DNA of 64,000 nucleotides from CAYNVS01 sp964400725 (GTDB lineage: Bacteria > Myxococcota_A > SURF-8 > CAYNVS01): NCBI GenBank assembly GCA_964400725.1, contig CAYNVS010000004.1, positions 1 to 64,000 of the forward strand, read 5' to 3'. Below the pieces are notes generated by a model that saw nothing but the letters and a program-made list of their open reading frames with translations, ran no database searches and was not told where the DNA came from. The stretch's first letter is position 1; the number at the start of each line of letters is the position of its first letter. This document shows positions 40,945-48,941 of this stretch, piece by piece. Made by a program: the position numbers and the translations under genes.

Positions 40945-42642
40945 TTATTTTTCCGTTTTTTCCGCTCCGTTGACGGTTTCGACCGGCAGTTCTACGGTAA
41001 AGACCGCGCCGTGCCATCCGGTCGTTCCTTTAACCGCTTCCTTCGTGCGGCTTACGACCCTTATGTTTCCTCTGTGCCGCTTGACTATGCCGTAACTTAT
41101 GAAAAGTCCAAGCCCGACGCCGCGCTCTCCTCCTTTGGTAGTGTAAAACGGGTCGAAAATTTTCGCGAGAATTTTTTCGCTTATTCCGGGACCGGTGTCT
41201 CCTATATCGACTTTTAATTTTTTCACCGCTTTTACATAACGCGATTCAATCGTAAGAGTTCCGCCGTCCGGCATCGCGTCTATCGCGTTTGCGATTATAT
41301 TCGTGAAAACCTGCTGCAAAGCCGTCGGGTCGGTTTTTATGCGCGGCAAATCTTCCGTCATGCGGAGATTCAGCTTTATTTTGTTGTTTGACAGAGCCGT
41401 TTCGGCCAAGTCGATTATTTTGCGCAGCATTTCGTTTACGTCTATTTCTGCCTCTTCGTTTCGCGCGCTCCGAGAGAATTCCAGCAGATTGCCCACGATT
41501 CTTCCGCTCTGTTTTATCTGGTCTTCAATCACCGCTATTTTCTCTCTGCTTTCTTCGCTGGCGTCGGTGGTTTCTTCTTTTAAAAGCTGGGCGTAAAGAA
41601 GAGCGTTGGCGAGCGGCGTGTTAAGCTCGTGCGCAAGCCCCGCGGTAAGAAGACCCATGGCCGCGAGTTTCTCGTGATGAAGAGCCTGCGCCTCAAGCTC
41701 CTTTTCCCGGCGGTACCGATCGTCCAAAAAGAGCGCGAGCTTATGCGAAATGAAATACGTAAGCGCCGAAACAAGAGCCAAGGCCGCGAGAAATAAAAGC
41801 ATTATTTCGTTGCGCAAAACGTTTATAACGCCGAACGCCTCTTCGACGTCCTGCTCGGCGATAAGCGTCCACATTCCCTCGGCGACCGCTTTTTGCGCGG
41901 AGAGCGTTTGCTTGCCTCTGTAGTCGGCGCGCTCGTAAACGCCGTCGGGGAGTTTTAAGTTATCCACGGGCATCGTCTTTTCCTGCGCTTCGGCGCCAAG
42001 GCGCGAACCGGTAAGAGCAAAGCCCGCTTTATTTACGAGATAAGCCTCTCCGGTGCGTCCGAAGTTCACTTCGTTTAGAGCTTTGCCGATGTAGTCGAAG
42101 TTGACGAATGCGGCGAGAGCGCCCGTTTTCATTTTTCCGTCCGCCTCCTTGTAGGCTGAAGGCTCCGCGAGTAGAATTCGCGGAGATTCCCCTTTTTCTC
42201 CAAAAAGCACGTCGCTCATATATTCGCCTCCGCCGTTTATCTTTTCCATAATCGCGCGGGATAAAGACGGAGCGAGGTTTTCAGCGGCGTTTTCTCCCGA
42301 CGACTCGCCTACCTCTCCGTCCTCGTTGAGAAGAAACAACGCTATGTAAACCTTATACTTTTCGTAAGCGTGATACATAAGACTGCCGGAGTAGCCGCCT
42401 CCGCAAAAGGGCTCTTTGGAAAGCGTATCGGCCAGCAGCTTCACATCCGCTTTGCGCTCGCGAATGAAGTTATTGAGAAGAATTTCGTTTTGGCAGACCA
42501 GCGCGTAAAGCTGCGACGATACGTTGCGCTTTGCCGCGGCTTCAACGGCCGTTTCTATTCTCGCCCCGACCAGCGCCAGCGGAACCAGCGAGATTGCGAG
42601 CATTGAAAAGAATAATATCGTTCTGATTCGTTTTAAATTCAT
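40945..42642 (-). CDS. Membrane sensor histidine kinase
   Basis: A 565-residue sensor. One membrane helix at about 8-28, a periplasmic double-Cache-like sensor (about 30-285, with VYIALFLLNEDGEVGE and GRTGEAYLVNKAGFALT), and a second helix at about 287-310. There is a short coiled linker, then a HisKA domain with AGLAHELNTPLANALLYAQL (His near 339) and the HATPase domain with N box IIANAIDAMPDGG, G1 DTGPGIS, F box DPFYTTK and G2 GVGLGLFIS. The Cache type often senses amino acids, peptides or organic acids, which would fit the divergent peptide transporter gene. It is operonic with the NtrC-type regulator. Confidence 0.92.
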   Translation of the reverse strand: MNLKRIRTILFFSMLAISLVPLALVGARIETAVEAAAKRNVSSQLYALVCQNEILLNNFIRERKADVKLLADTLSKEPFCGGGYSGSLMYHAYEKYKVYIALFLLNEDGEVGESSGENAAENLAPSLSRAIMEKINGGGEYMSDVLFGEKGESPRILLAEPSAYKEADGKMKTGALAAFVNFDYIGKALNEVNFGRTGEAYLVNKAGFALTGSRLGAEAQEKTMPVDNLKLPDGVYERADYRGKQTLSAQKAVAEGMWTLIAEQDVEEAFGVINVLRNEIMLLFLAALALVSALTYFISHKLALFLDDRYRREKELEAQALHHEKLAAMGLLTAGLAHELNTPLANALLYAQLLKEETTDASEESREKIAVIEDQIKQSGRIVGNLLEFSRSARNEEAEIDVNEMLRKIIDLAETALSNNKIKLNLRMTEDLPRIKTDPTALQQVFTNIIANAIDAMPDGGTLTIESRYVKAVKKLKVDIGDTGPGISEKILAKIFDPFYTTKGGERGVGLGLFISYGIVKRHRGNIRVVSRTKEAVKGTTGWHGAVFTVELPVETVNGAEKTEK

Positions 42643-42683
42643 TTATCGCCTTAACTAAATGCTTTACATTTACGAAATGCGGC

Positions 42684-42689
42684 TGTCAA
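42684..42689 (-). promoter_or_regulatory. Possible -35 box of the kinase-regulator operon
   Basis: A minus-strand TTGACA at 42689-42684, with only a poor -10 (TAAAGC, 17-bp spacing), about 45 nt before the kinase ATG. Confidence 0.35.
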
Positions 42690-42703
42690 ACAAACTTTGA
42701 AAA

Positions 42704-42722
42704 CGCGCAATCCCTTTGCGCG
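42704..42722. promoter_or_regulatory. CGCGCAA-N5-TTGCGCG inverted repeat upstream of the OPT gene
   Basis: A perfect 7-5-7 inverted repeat in the divergent region, about 90 bp upstream of the -24/-12-like site. That distance suits an enhancer-type activator site. Confidence 0.5.
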
Positions 42723-42807
42723 CCAAACTTTTTCCGGTTTTGATAAAAAACGCGGAGAGCGCCGCGCTCGCGGTCAAATCCACAGTCTTCTTATCGCTTT
42801 TTCCAAT

Positions 42808-42823
42808 CGGCGCATTTATTGCC
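42808..42823 (+). promoter_or_regulatory. Sigma-54-like (-24/-12) promoter ahead of the OPT gene
   Basis: CGGCGCATTTATTGCC. GG and GC lie 12 bases apart, with the same GGCGC-N4-ATTGC core as the site before the pnt cluster. A sigma-70 reading (TTGCCA 42819-42824, 17 bp, TATTCT 42842-42847) overlaps and cannot be excluded. Confidence 0.5.
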
Positions 42824-42892
42824 AATAAAACTAAAATGGCGTATTCTTCGATTTTAGAGTCAACGGCCATTCTTCAGAACGGAGAAATTACC

Positions 42893-44668
42893 ATGGAAAA
42901 AAGCTGGCTGCCTAAAGTAGGAACGTGGAAATATTACCTCATGCTCGCGGCGCTGACGGGGCTCGTGTTCGGGCCGCTGGGCGGGTTGGCCGCCGCTTAC
43001 ATGAACTTCTCGCTCGGTTTCTTCGTCGGCGGGCAGGTGCTTGTAGGCATTCTGGGCAGCGTAATAACCATTAAATACGGCGCGGAAGGACGCCACGGAG
43101 CCAATTATATGCAAACCATGGCCGGCGTAATGTCTTCCATGTGCGGCATGGCCGTGCTGTTGCAGGCTATGTACTGGCTCGGCAAAACGCCGCCCCCGGC
43201 GTGGCAGATGACGGTTTTCTTCGCGTGCGCCGGCATGTTCGGCATCGGTTTGGGCGTGCTTTACACTCCGCTTCTGGTAGATAGGCTCAACCTGACGTAT
43301 CCCTCCGGCGCGGCGGTGGCGACAATCATACGCGCGCTCACCGATAAAAAGCTGCTCAAGGCGTCGATCGCCAAACTCGGCGGCGGCATCGCGCTTGGAA
43401 TTGGCTGCGGAGCGGCAAACCTTCCGTGGGGCTTCTCTGCTTCGACTTTGGGCGCGGGAATGATAGTCGGCCAGCGCATCGCAATACCCGGCCTCGTTAT
43501 GGGTTTAATCGGCTGGGCTCTTACTCCTTCGCTGCAAGCCGCCGGGTGGATAGGGGAAAAGGAACCGTTCCGTAAAATCGGATTTCTAATCGCTCTCGCG
43601 ATGATTTTAGGCGCGTCGCTGGTCGATTTATCTATTATATTCTACGAGGCGGTGCAGCGCATCCGCGGAGCTATGAAGCAAAAACAGGAAGAAGCCCCCG
43701 CATATCAAAAAATAAATACGAAGCGGTTTATCGGCTGGACGCTGTTTTGGGCGGCAGCTACCGTAATCGCCGCGAGTTTCGCGCTGGGTCAGCCGGTTCC
43801 ATTCATTCTCCTCGCGCTCGGTTTGGTTGTTTTATTTTTAATCGTCAACGGAATTTCAACGGGAATATCAGACTCGAACCCGATTTCGTCGGCGTTCGTG
43901 CTGAGCGTCCTTTTAATGTCGCTGCTGGGGCTGAAAGACCCGACGGTCGGCCTGTTCGCGGCTTCCATACTGTTAATAGCGTGCGCGGTCGGCGTGGATA
44001 TGCAGCAGGCGCTCGCCACCGGCAAACGCCTCGAAACAAACCGCCGCATTCAGTTTCACTTTCAATGGGGCGGCGTCGTTATCGGAGCGATTTTATCGAT
44101 GCTTATCGCCGCGTTATTCTTTAAAGCGTATCCGGAACTAACAAAAAACGCCGTTCACGAGGAAGTGCCGCGCTGGCAGTCGGCGATGACGTATAAAATA
44201 GTCGGCATTCTGGAGGACATCGGCAACCTGAAGCCGCATCAGTTCTACGCGCTGTTCATTGGATTGTCTTTTGGCGTCGCGGTGCAGATTGCCCGCAAAC
44301 TTATTAAAGGGAGCAAAAAATACGCCGCCTATATAAGCGGACTTAAAAAGAGCGAAAGCTTCGCGTCGCGCGGCTGGGGGTGGTTTGCGGACTTTGCGGT
44401 GGACGTATTCATATTCAGCAGCCCGTACGCCTTCTCGTTTGGAGGCTTCGTGGACGTAACTACGGTAATGTGGTTCGCGATAGGCGGCATGGTAAGTTCG
44501 GCGATAAACTACTACTCGGCGCGCGCGGCTGCGGCCAAGGCAGCCCCTGGCGAGGAAATGCCGGAGGAAATAGGGACGACGTTCCTTGCAGGCGGCGGCC
44601 TTATAGCGGGCGACGCGTTGTGGGCTCTGATTATAGGCGTCGCGGGGCTTGTCAGTCTGTTGTTCTAA
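42893..44668 (+). CDS. OPT-family oligopeptide transporter
   Basis: A 591-residue permease with about 14-16 helices. The N-terminal pattern GPLGGLAAAYMNFSLGFFVGGQVLVGIL, quoted in part as GGLAAAYMNFSLGFFVGGQ, and NLTYPSGAAVATIIRALT are typical of the bacterial OPT branch, as is SSAINYYSARAAAAK at the C-terminus. Members import oligopeptides or metal-siderophore complexes using the proton gradient. The ATG at 42893 was chosen; an upstream reading of 59 more residues has no family match and crosses the promoter. The gene is divergent from the histidine kinase, which suggests control by that system. Confidence 0.88.
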   Translation: MEKSWLPKVGTWKYYLMLAALTGLVFGPLGGLAAAYMNFSLGFFVGGQVLVGILGSVITIKYGAEGRHGANYMQTMAGVMSSMCGMAVLLQAMYWLGKTPPPAWQMTVFFACAGMFGIGLGVLYTPLLVDRLNLTYPSGAAVATIIRALTDKKLLKASIAKLGGGIALGIGCGAANLPWGFSASTLGAGMIVGQRIAIPGLVMGLIGWALTPSLQAAGWIGEKEPFRKIGFLIALAMILGASLVDLSIIFYEAVQRIRGAMKQKQEEAPAYQKINTKRFIGWTLFWAAATVIAASFALGQPVPFILLALGLVVLFLIVNGISTGISDSNPISSAFVLSVLLMSLLGLKDPTVGLFAASILLIACAVGVDMQQALATGKRLETNRRIQFHFQWGGVVIGAILSMLIAALFFKAYPELTKNAVHEEVPRWQSAMTYKIVGILEDIGNLKPHQFYALFIGLSFGVAVQIARKLIKGSKKYAAYISGLKKSESFASRGWGWFADFAVDVFIFSSPYAFSFGGFVDVTTVMWFAIGGMVSSAINYYSARAAAAKAAPGEEMPEEIGTTFLAGGGLIAGDALWALIIGVAGLVSLLF

Positions 44669-44689
44669 AAATAAGAGGAGTGGAAAATT

Positions 44690-44706
44690 CGGATGCCGCT
44701 CATCCG
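44690..44706 (+). other. Small hairpin after the OPT gene
   Basis: CGGATG/CATCCG with a 5-nt loop and no T-tract. It may protect the 3' end; it is not a clear terminator. Confidence 0.35.
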
Positions 44707-44790
44707 GCGACGTTGCAATTCCTTCGATTCATAGCTGATGAGATATTAATTATTTTACCGATTTGTTTTATGTAAATATCCAATAAAAAC

Positions 44791-44820
44791 TTGACATGGG
44801 GGGGGGGGTGGGGGTACAAT
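44791..44820 (+). promoter_or_regulatory. Predicted phase-variable promoter with a poly-G spacer
   Basis: A perfect -35 TTGACA (44791-44796) and a near-consensus -10 TACAAT (44815-44820) are 18 bp apart. The spacer is T, eleven G, T, five G. Gain or loss of G by slipped-strand mispairing would change the spacing and so the promoter strength, as known for porA of Neisseria meningitidis. The transcript would start about 80 nt before the lipoprotein ATG, which has AAAGGAGG. Confidence 0.75.
44798..44814 (+). repeat. Homopolymeric G tract (11 G, T, 5 G)
   Basis: G at 44798-44808, T at 44809, G at 44810-44814. It is the longest homopolymer seen in the window and lies in an otherwise AT-rich stretch. 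Confidence 0.9.
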
Positions 44821-44905
44821 AAACTTTAAGTCAAAGAATTTTTAAAATTCGTAATGTTAATGGTTATGTTAAATGGACAACAAGTGAATAAAAGGAGGAC
44901 GAGAA

Positions 44906-45466
44906 ATGGTTTCTAGGAAACGTAATTTGCCTATTAGTATTGTTCTTTATTTTTTTATGACGGCGTTTTTATTGGGTTGCGGTTCTTCTTTAACGCCGGA
45001 AGAGATAGCCGATAAAGCGCCAAAAGCATGCAAGAATATATGCGATGACTTCGTTGACTGCGAGTTTAAAACTTCGCAGGGGAAACTGGTTGACGATGCG
45101 TCTGATGGAGCTAAAAAAGCCTGTTATGCCGTTTGCTATTGGGCTGCCGAGGAAGGAACTTACGGTTACTCTGACGACGGTTACGGAAAGTCTTTTGAGG
45201 TTAAAGTATCAGGGTCAGCGATTAAGGAATATATTAAGTGTTTGGACGATAACAGGTTATATACTTGCAAAAACAACTCCTTTTTCATAGACGCTTCTAG
45301 TATGAATCTACTCTCGTGTGTCTCATTGGATCAGTGTATTAACATTCTTGAAATCGACTTGAAGACTAAATGGATTGATTATAAAAACGGCTATACAGAA
45401 TGTGCGTTAACAGGAAGCCAAAACATTTGGCCAGATATTTTAGGGCTTTACTGGGATAACTATTAA
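44906..45466 (+). CDS. Cys-rich lipoprotein of unknown function, probably phase-variable
   Basis: A 186-residue lipoprotein. The signal peptide ends in lipobox FLLGC (Cys25) followed by GSS. The mature part has ten further cysteines (ACKNIC, DC, KKACYAVC and later ones), an even number fit for five disulfides, and many Tyr, Asp and Lys. No family was recognised. Codon use and base composition are visibly more AT-rich than in neighbouring genes (ATA, TTA and TAT are frequent), suggesting recent transfer. It is a single-gene unit between the poly-G promoter and its own terminator. A surface-exposed, switchable antigen or adhesin-like role is inferred only from the promoter and lipidation. Confidence 0.8.
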   Translation: MVSRKRNLPISIVLYFFMTAFLLGCGSSLTPEEIADKAPKACKNICDDFVDCEFKTSQGKLVDDASDGAKKACYAVCYWAAEEGTYGYSDDGYGKSFEVKVSGSAIKEYIKCLDDNRLYTCKNNSFFIDASSMNLLSCVSLDQCINILEIDLKTKWIDYKNGYTECALTGSQNIWPDILGLYWDNY

Positions 45467-45513
45467 TAACTATGTTTTAACATCCGTTGGTTACCTTCAT
45501 CTGGTAATTTTGC

Positions 45514-45551
45514 GAGCGCGTTTTTTTTTGCAAGAGGCGCGCTCATTTTTT
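45514..45551 (+). terminator. Terminator of the Cys-rich lipoprotein gene
   Basis: GAGCGCG/CGCGCTC stem with a 17-nt loop that contains nine T, followed by ATTTTTT. Confidence 0.75.
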
Positions 45552-46220
45552 CTATAATGTATAGTATATTCCCAAGCCGATAAACAAAACCGCCGTGAAT
45601 ACGCGCGCAATGCGTTCGACTTTTTTAGCGGCGTTGTAAAACCCGCTTATTTTATTCGCCGCGAACGACAGTATAAGCGCGGCGGCAATAACCGGCAGCG
45701 CTGTGCCAAGGCCGAAGACGACCGGAAGAAAAACCGCCGAGTTCATCTTTAAACACATCGGCAGCAGACTGCCGAAAAAAATTACCGCGGAAATGGGGCA
45801 GAACGACAAGGCGAAAATAACGCCTATGGCAAAAGCCCCTAGCGTCCCCATCCCCTCAAACGTCTTTTGCGCCTTTTGCGAAACGCTGAGACCGCCGAAG
45901 GACATAGGCAGAACGCCCAGCAGCAATATTCCCACAACTATCATAATTGGCCCGACGTAAGCGTTGAAATCGGTTTGGAAAAACGTCGCGATTGACGGAA
46001 TAGACTCGGATATTTTTACCGCGACCGCCGCGACTCCTACGTACGCCGACATCCGGCCAAGCGCGTATATCGCGCCCGCGAGAGCGGCCTTTTTCGGGCC
46101 GTCGGCCTTGCGCCCGATGTAAGAAACTGCCGCTATGTTTGTCGTAAGCGGGCAAGGACTTACCGAATTTAACAGCCCAAGCCACAGCGCGCCGGCGGCT
46201 GCGGCTAAAAATTCAAGCAT
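45552..46220 (-). CDS. arsG: ArsG-like permease (CcdA/DsbD-type), last gene of the ars operon
   Basis: A 222-residue membrane protein with about six helices of the CcdA/DsbD fold. LNSVSPCPLTTNIAAVSYIG and ALSFCPISAVIFFGSLLP carry the conserved Cys-Pro pairs that face each other in the membrane. It resembles permeases annotated ArsG, reported to export aromatic arsenicals together with ArsE and ArsF. The start was set at ATG 46220, which overlaps the stop of the upstream gene as TGATG; longer readings overlap that gene. A CcdA-like electron carrier passing reducing power to ArsF is the main alternative. Confidence 0.75.
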   Translation of the reverse strand: MLEFLAAAAGALWLGLLNSVSPCPLTTNIAAVSYIGRKADGPKKAALAGAIYALGRMSAYVGVAAVAVKISESIPSIATFFQTDFNAYVGPIMIVVGILLLGVLPMSFGGLSVSQKAQKTFEGMGTLGAFAIGVIFALSFCPISAVIFFGSLLPMCLKMNSAVFLPVVFGLGTALPVIAAALILSFAANKISGFYNAAKKVERIARVFTAVLFIGLGIYYTL

Positions 46221-46741
46221 CAGTTTAACCCTTGCAGAGCGGTTTTTGTTTTTTCCGCTACGAAACCGTCGAGTTTTACGGCGTTGTCGGCGAAGTCCCA
46301 CGCGTCTTCAAGGCTGATAAAGCCCGTTTCCTTGCCGTCTTTCACGCTCGCGAGAATGGCGGTGGGAAACATCAGTTTGTAATCTTTGCGGAAATGCGCG
46401 TTGGCGGGCTCGTCGTAATTAACTTCCCGCCAGATTATTTTCCCCGCGTCTAGTTCCGCCTTAAAATTTTTATTAAGGCTGTTGTAAACCCATTCCTGCA
46501 TTTGAACGCAAGTCTTGCAGCGTTTATTGCCGTGAAAATAATATGCGACGAGCGCCGTCTTCCCTTTGGCGAGGGCGGAAGACGAATTCGAGTCGGTCGC
46601 CTCCAGGCTTTTAGGTTCGCCGTTCGACGCTATTTCGGATTTGCTTTTGCCCGCGTCCTTCTGACATCCGGCTAAAGAAAATACTATAAGGAACGCGCAC
46701 GCGAATAAGCGCGCGAACTTTGCTAAATTAAAGTTTTTCAT
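46220..46741 (-). CDS. arsF: ArsF-like thioredoxin-fold lipoprotein
   Basis: A 173-residue lipoprotein with signal peptide and lipobox SLAGC (Cys26). The thioredoxin-like core has YYFHGNKRCKTCVQMQEWVY with the CKTC pair (about 75-78) and later WREVNYDEPANAHFRKDYKL. This pattern matches proteins annotated as ArsF-type subunits of nitrophenyl-arsenical nitroreductases. It would act outside the inner membrane, next to the CcdA-like permease encoded by the overlapping downstream gene. The role is inferred from family and position; redox coupling to that permease is as likely as direct nitroreduction. Confidence 0.75.
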   Translation of the reverse strand: MKNFNLAKFARLFACAFLIVFSLAGCQKDAGKSKSEIASNGEPKSLEATDSNSSSALAKGKTALVAYYFHGNKRCKTCVQMQEWVYNSLNKNFKAELDAGKIIWREVNYDEPANAHFRKDYKLMFPTAILASVKDGKETGFISLEDAWDFADNAVKLDGFVAEKTKTALQGLN

Positions 46742-46764
46742 TACTCATCCATTAATTCGAGAAG

Positions 46765-47136
46765 TTACCGCAACAGCTCTTGCGCTTTAATCGCGACGAC
46801 CGAAATGTTCGCCTCGTTGACCGGAGATTTGCCCTTTATTAAACCGAGATCGCTCATTCGGAGATGGATAAATTCCTTAAAACCCTTCTCTTCAAGCGTT
46901 TTCTTTGCGCAATCCAAGGGGCAGCCGTCAAGCGCGAGAATTTTCTCCGCCGCTTCCGTTGTGGCGATTATTCCGCTGACGGAGCCGCCTATTCCCGCAA
47001 GGCAATACATTTTTCCGACGCCTTTTTGCGTCAGTCGGCGGGAAACCTGATCGGACAATTCTCCTACGTCGGAACCGCCTGAGCAAGAGAAAATGAGAGA
47101 AGGCGAACTGTTGCAGCAACATGCTTTATCAGACAT
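46765..47136 (-). CDS. DGC-domain putative zinc-binding protein of the ars operon
   Basis: A 123-residue cytoplasmic protein. It starts MSDKACCCNSS with three adjacent cysteines, then LIFSCSGGSDVGELSD, YCLAGIGG and LDGCPLDCAKKTLE, the DGC motif that names the family. The seven cysteines are well placed to bind Zn or As(III). Such proteins often occur beside ArsP/ArsG-type genes but have no firm function. It lies 12 nt after the thioredoxin-like gene and 23 nt before the arsF-like gene, so it is in the same message. It may fill the ArsE role, but this is not established. Confidence 0.75.
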   Translation of the reverse strand: MSDKACCCNSSPSLIFSCSGGSDVGELSDQVSRRLTQKGVGKMYCLAGIGGSVSGIIATTEAAEKILALDGCPLDCAKKTLEEKGFKEFIHLRMSDLGLIKGKSPVNEANISVVAIKAQELLR

Positions 47137-47148
47137 TTAAGACCTTCC

Positions 47149-47385
47149 TTACCCGATTAATTTCTTTAATTCTTCTACGGAAGGGACTTTGCCGACGAGC
47201 TTAACTTGGCCGTCGACTGCCAGTCCGGGGGTCATCATTATGCCGTATCCCATTATTTTTTGAATGTCCTCAACTTTTACAATTTCCGCGTCAATGCCCA
47301 TTTCGCTTGCGGCCTTCCGCGTAGCCTCATAAAGACTTTTGCATTTAGCGCACCCCGAACCGAGTATTTCTATTTTCTTTTTCAT
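47149..47385 (-). CDS. Small thioredoxin/glutaredoxin-like protein (TM0996/MTH895 type)
   Basis: A 78-residue redox protein beginning MKKKIEILGSGCAKCKSLYE with the CAKC pair (12-15) and the cis-proline segment MMTPGLAVDGQVKLVGKVPS. This small family often lies next to permeases like the ArsP-type protein encoded 7 nt downstream, and may reduce it or the arsenate reductase. The ars operon has no other cytoplasmic thioredoxin, so it is a candidate reductant for ArsC. Confidence 0.85.
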   Translation of the reverse strand: MKKKIEILGSGCAKCKSLYEATRKAASEMGIDAEIVKVEDIQKIMGYGIMMTPGLAVDGQVKLVGKVPSVEELKKLIG

Positions 47386-47392
47386 TTTTACC

Positions 47393-48451
47393 TCACATTA
47401 TCGCGTTAAATAAATATCCTACGACAAGAATGCCGCAGGCGACAACTCCGAAAAATACCGCAATCAGCTTCCACGTTAAAACCTTGCGCAGAATTATCGC
47501 TTCCGGCAAAGATAACGCTATTACCGCCATCATAAAGGCAAGAGCCGTTCCCAGAGCCGCGCCTTTGCCTATTAAAGCCTGAACAATCGGCACTATTCCC
47601 GCCGCGTTGGAATACATCGGCACGCCCAGAATTATAGATGCCGGAACCGCCCACCACGCTTCGCGCCCCATGAAAGAGGCGAGGAAATTTTCGGGAACGT
47701 ACCCGTGAATGCCCGCTCCGGCCGCAATTCCTAGGAGAATGAACGGCCACACCTTGGACACGATGTCCTTCACGGCGGTAAGCCCGTACATTATACGGCC
47801 GTTCAAATCGGAACTTTCTTCCGCTTGAAGGCCGCCGACTTTTATCTCGTAAACCCACGGTTCGACCCATTTTTCAAGTTTGAGTCTGCCGATGACGAAT
47901 CCCGCGATCATCGCTATTAACAGTCCGGTAGATGCGTAAATCAGGGCGATTTCCCAGCCGAAAAGTCCGAACAGCAGCACCAGCGCGACCTCGTTAATCA
48001 TAGGCGCGGCGATAAGGAAGGAAAACGTTACGCCGAGAGGAATTCCGGCTTCCACGAAGCCGATGAACAGCGGCACCGCGGAGCAAGAGCAGAAAGGCGT
48101 AACGACGCCTAAAAGAGCCGCCAATACGTTCCCGACGGCTTCGCGTTTCCCCGCCAGCATTTTACGCGTACGCTCCGGACTGAAGAATGATCGGACTATT
48201 CCGACCGCGAAGACGATTAGAGTAAGAAGAAGCAGCACTTTGGGCGCTTCGTAGATAAAAAATTCAACCGCCATCGCCAGCCGAGTTTGACGCGTCAGCC
48301 CTAATAAATCGTATGTAATAAGCTCCGAAAGCGGTTGAATTATTTCATATAATACAACCCATACTATAAGCGACGCCGCGACCAAAAAAAGAAGTTTTCT
48401 ATTGGGCGCTTTTTGCTTTATATCGGGTTCGTGAATAATAGCATTTTCCAT
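47393..48451 (-). CDS. arsP: ArsP-family organoarsenical permease
   Basis: A 352-residue membrane protein with eight or more helices. GVVTPFCSCSAVPLFIGFVE contains the CSC motif of the ArsP/DUF318 family, followed by AAPMINEVALVLL; the second half has ILGVPMYSNAAGIVPIVQAL. ArsP exports trivalent organoarsenicals such as methylarsenite, which ArsM, encoded in the same operon, would make. The cytoplasmic loop between the halves is longer than usual (about 205-235). The ATG at 48451 was preferred over an upstream TTG overlapping arsC. Confidence 0.85.
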   Translation of the reverse strand: MENAIIHEPDIKQKAPNRKLLFLVAASLIVWVVLYEIIQPLSELITYDLLGLTRQTRLAMAVEFFIYEAPKVLLLLTLIVFAVGIVRSFFSPERTRKMLAGKREAVGNVLAALLGVVTPFCSCSAVPLFIGFVEAGIPLGVTFSFLIAAPMINEVALVLLFGLFGWEIALIYASTGLLIAMIAGFVIGRLKLEKWVEPWVYEIKVGGLQAEESSDLNGRIMYGLTAVKDIVSKVWPFILLGIAAGAGIHGYVPENFLASFMGREAWWAVPASIILGVPMYSNAAGIVPIVQALIGKGAALGTALAFMMAVIALSLPEAIILRKVLTWKLIAVFFGVVACGILVVGYLFNAIM

Positions 48452-48476
48452 TTTTGCCGCTCGCTTTTTAAACCGT

Positions 48477-48932
48477 TTAAACAGGTTTGGCAAACAGAAA
48501 GGAAACGCGCTTTATTAATTCGTCGCGGCAATTCCTGAAGGCTTCGAGTCTATCGCTCTCCGGCTCCACTTTTGCGGGGTCGGGAAGAGGCCAGTGAATT
48601 CGACGAGCTTTTCCTAAGAAGACGGGACAGACCTCTTCGGCGCATAACGTAATTACCGCGTCGATTCCGAGCGGGTCAATAGCATCGACGGACTTTGAGT
48701 ATAATCCGTTAGCCGATATGCCCGACTCGGTTAATACCGCCGCGACTTCTGGACGCACAAACGAAGGCTCCGAACCGGCGGAAATAACGACGACGTTTCC
48801 CGGCGCAAAATGTCTGGCTATCGCTTCCGCCAATTGGCTTCGCGCCGAATTTTTGACGCACATGAAAAGAATTTTTTTAAAGCCTTTTTCCGCTAATTCG
48901 CGCGCTTCGGTTTCCCATGTTTCCAACGCCAT
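48477..48932 (-). CDS. arsC: Arsenate reductase, low-molecular-weight phosphatase type
   Basis: A 151-residue enzyme reducing As(V) to As(III). The P-loop is CVKNSARSQ with nucleophile Cys25 and Arg31. The second and third redox cysteines are Cys97 and Cys102 (LCAEEVCP), as in thioredoxin-linked ArsC, although their spacing is shorter than the Cys82-Cys89 of the pI258 enzyme. WPLPDPAK carries the DP acid motif. An N-terminal extension of about 20 helical residues (ETWETEARELAEKG) precedes the fold. It starts 9 nt after arsM. The reductant may be the thioredoxin-like protein encoded in the operon. Confidence 0.9.
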   Translation of the reverse strand: MALETWETEARELAEKGFKKILFMCVKNSARSQLAEAIARHFAPGNVVVISAGSEPSFVRPEVAAVLTESGISANGLYSKSVDAIDPLGIDAVITLCAEEVCPVFLGKARRIHWPLPDPAKVEPESDRLEAFRNCRDELIKRVSFLFAKPV

Positions 48933-48941
48933 AGTTTTCCT

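Noticed and set aside
42670..42870. A 66-codon - strand frame between the kinase and OPT genes
   Set aside because: It overlaps the putative activator site and both promoters, has no ribosome site and matches nothing.
42716..42892. A 59-residue N-terminal extension of the OPT protein
   Set aside because: It lies over the -24/-12 and -35/-10 sites and is not family-like. The ATG at 42893 begins exactly at the family N-terminus.
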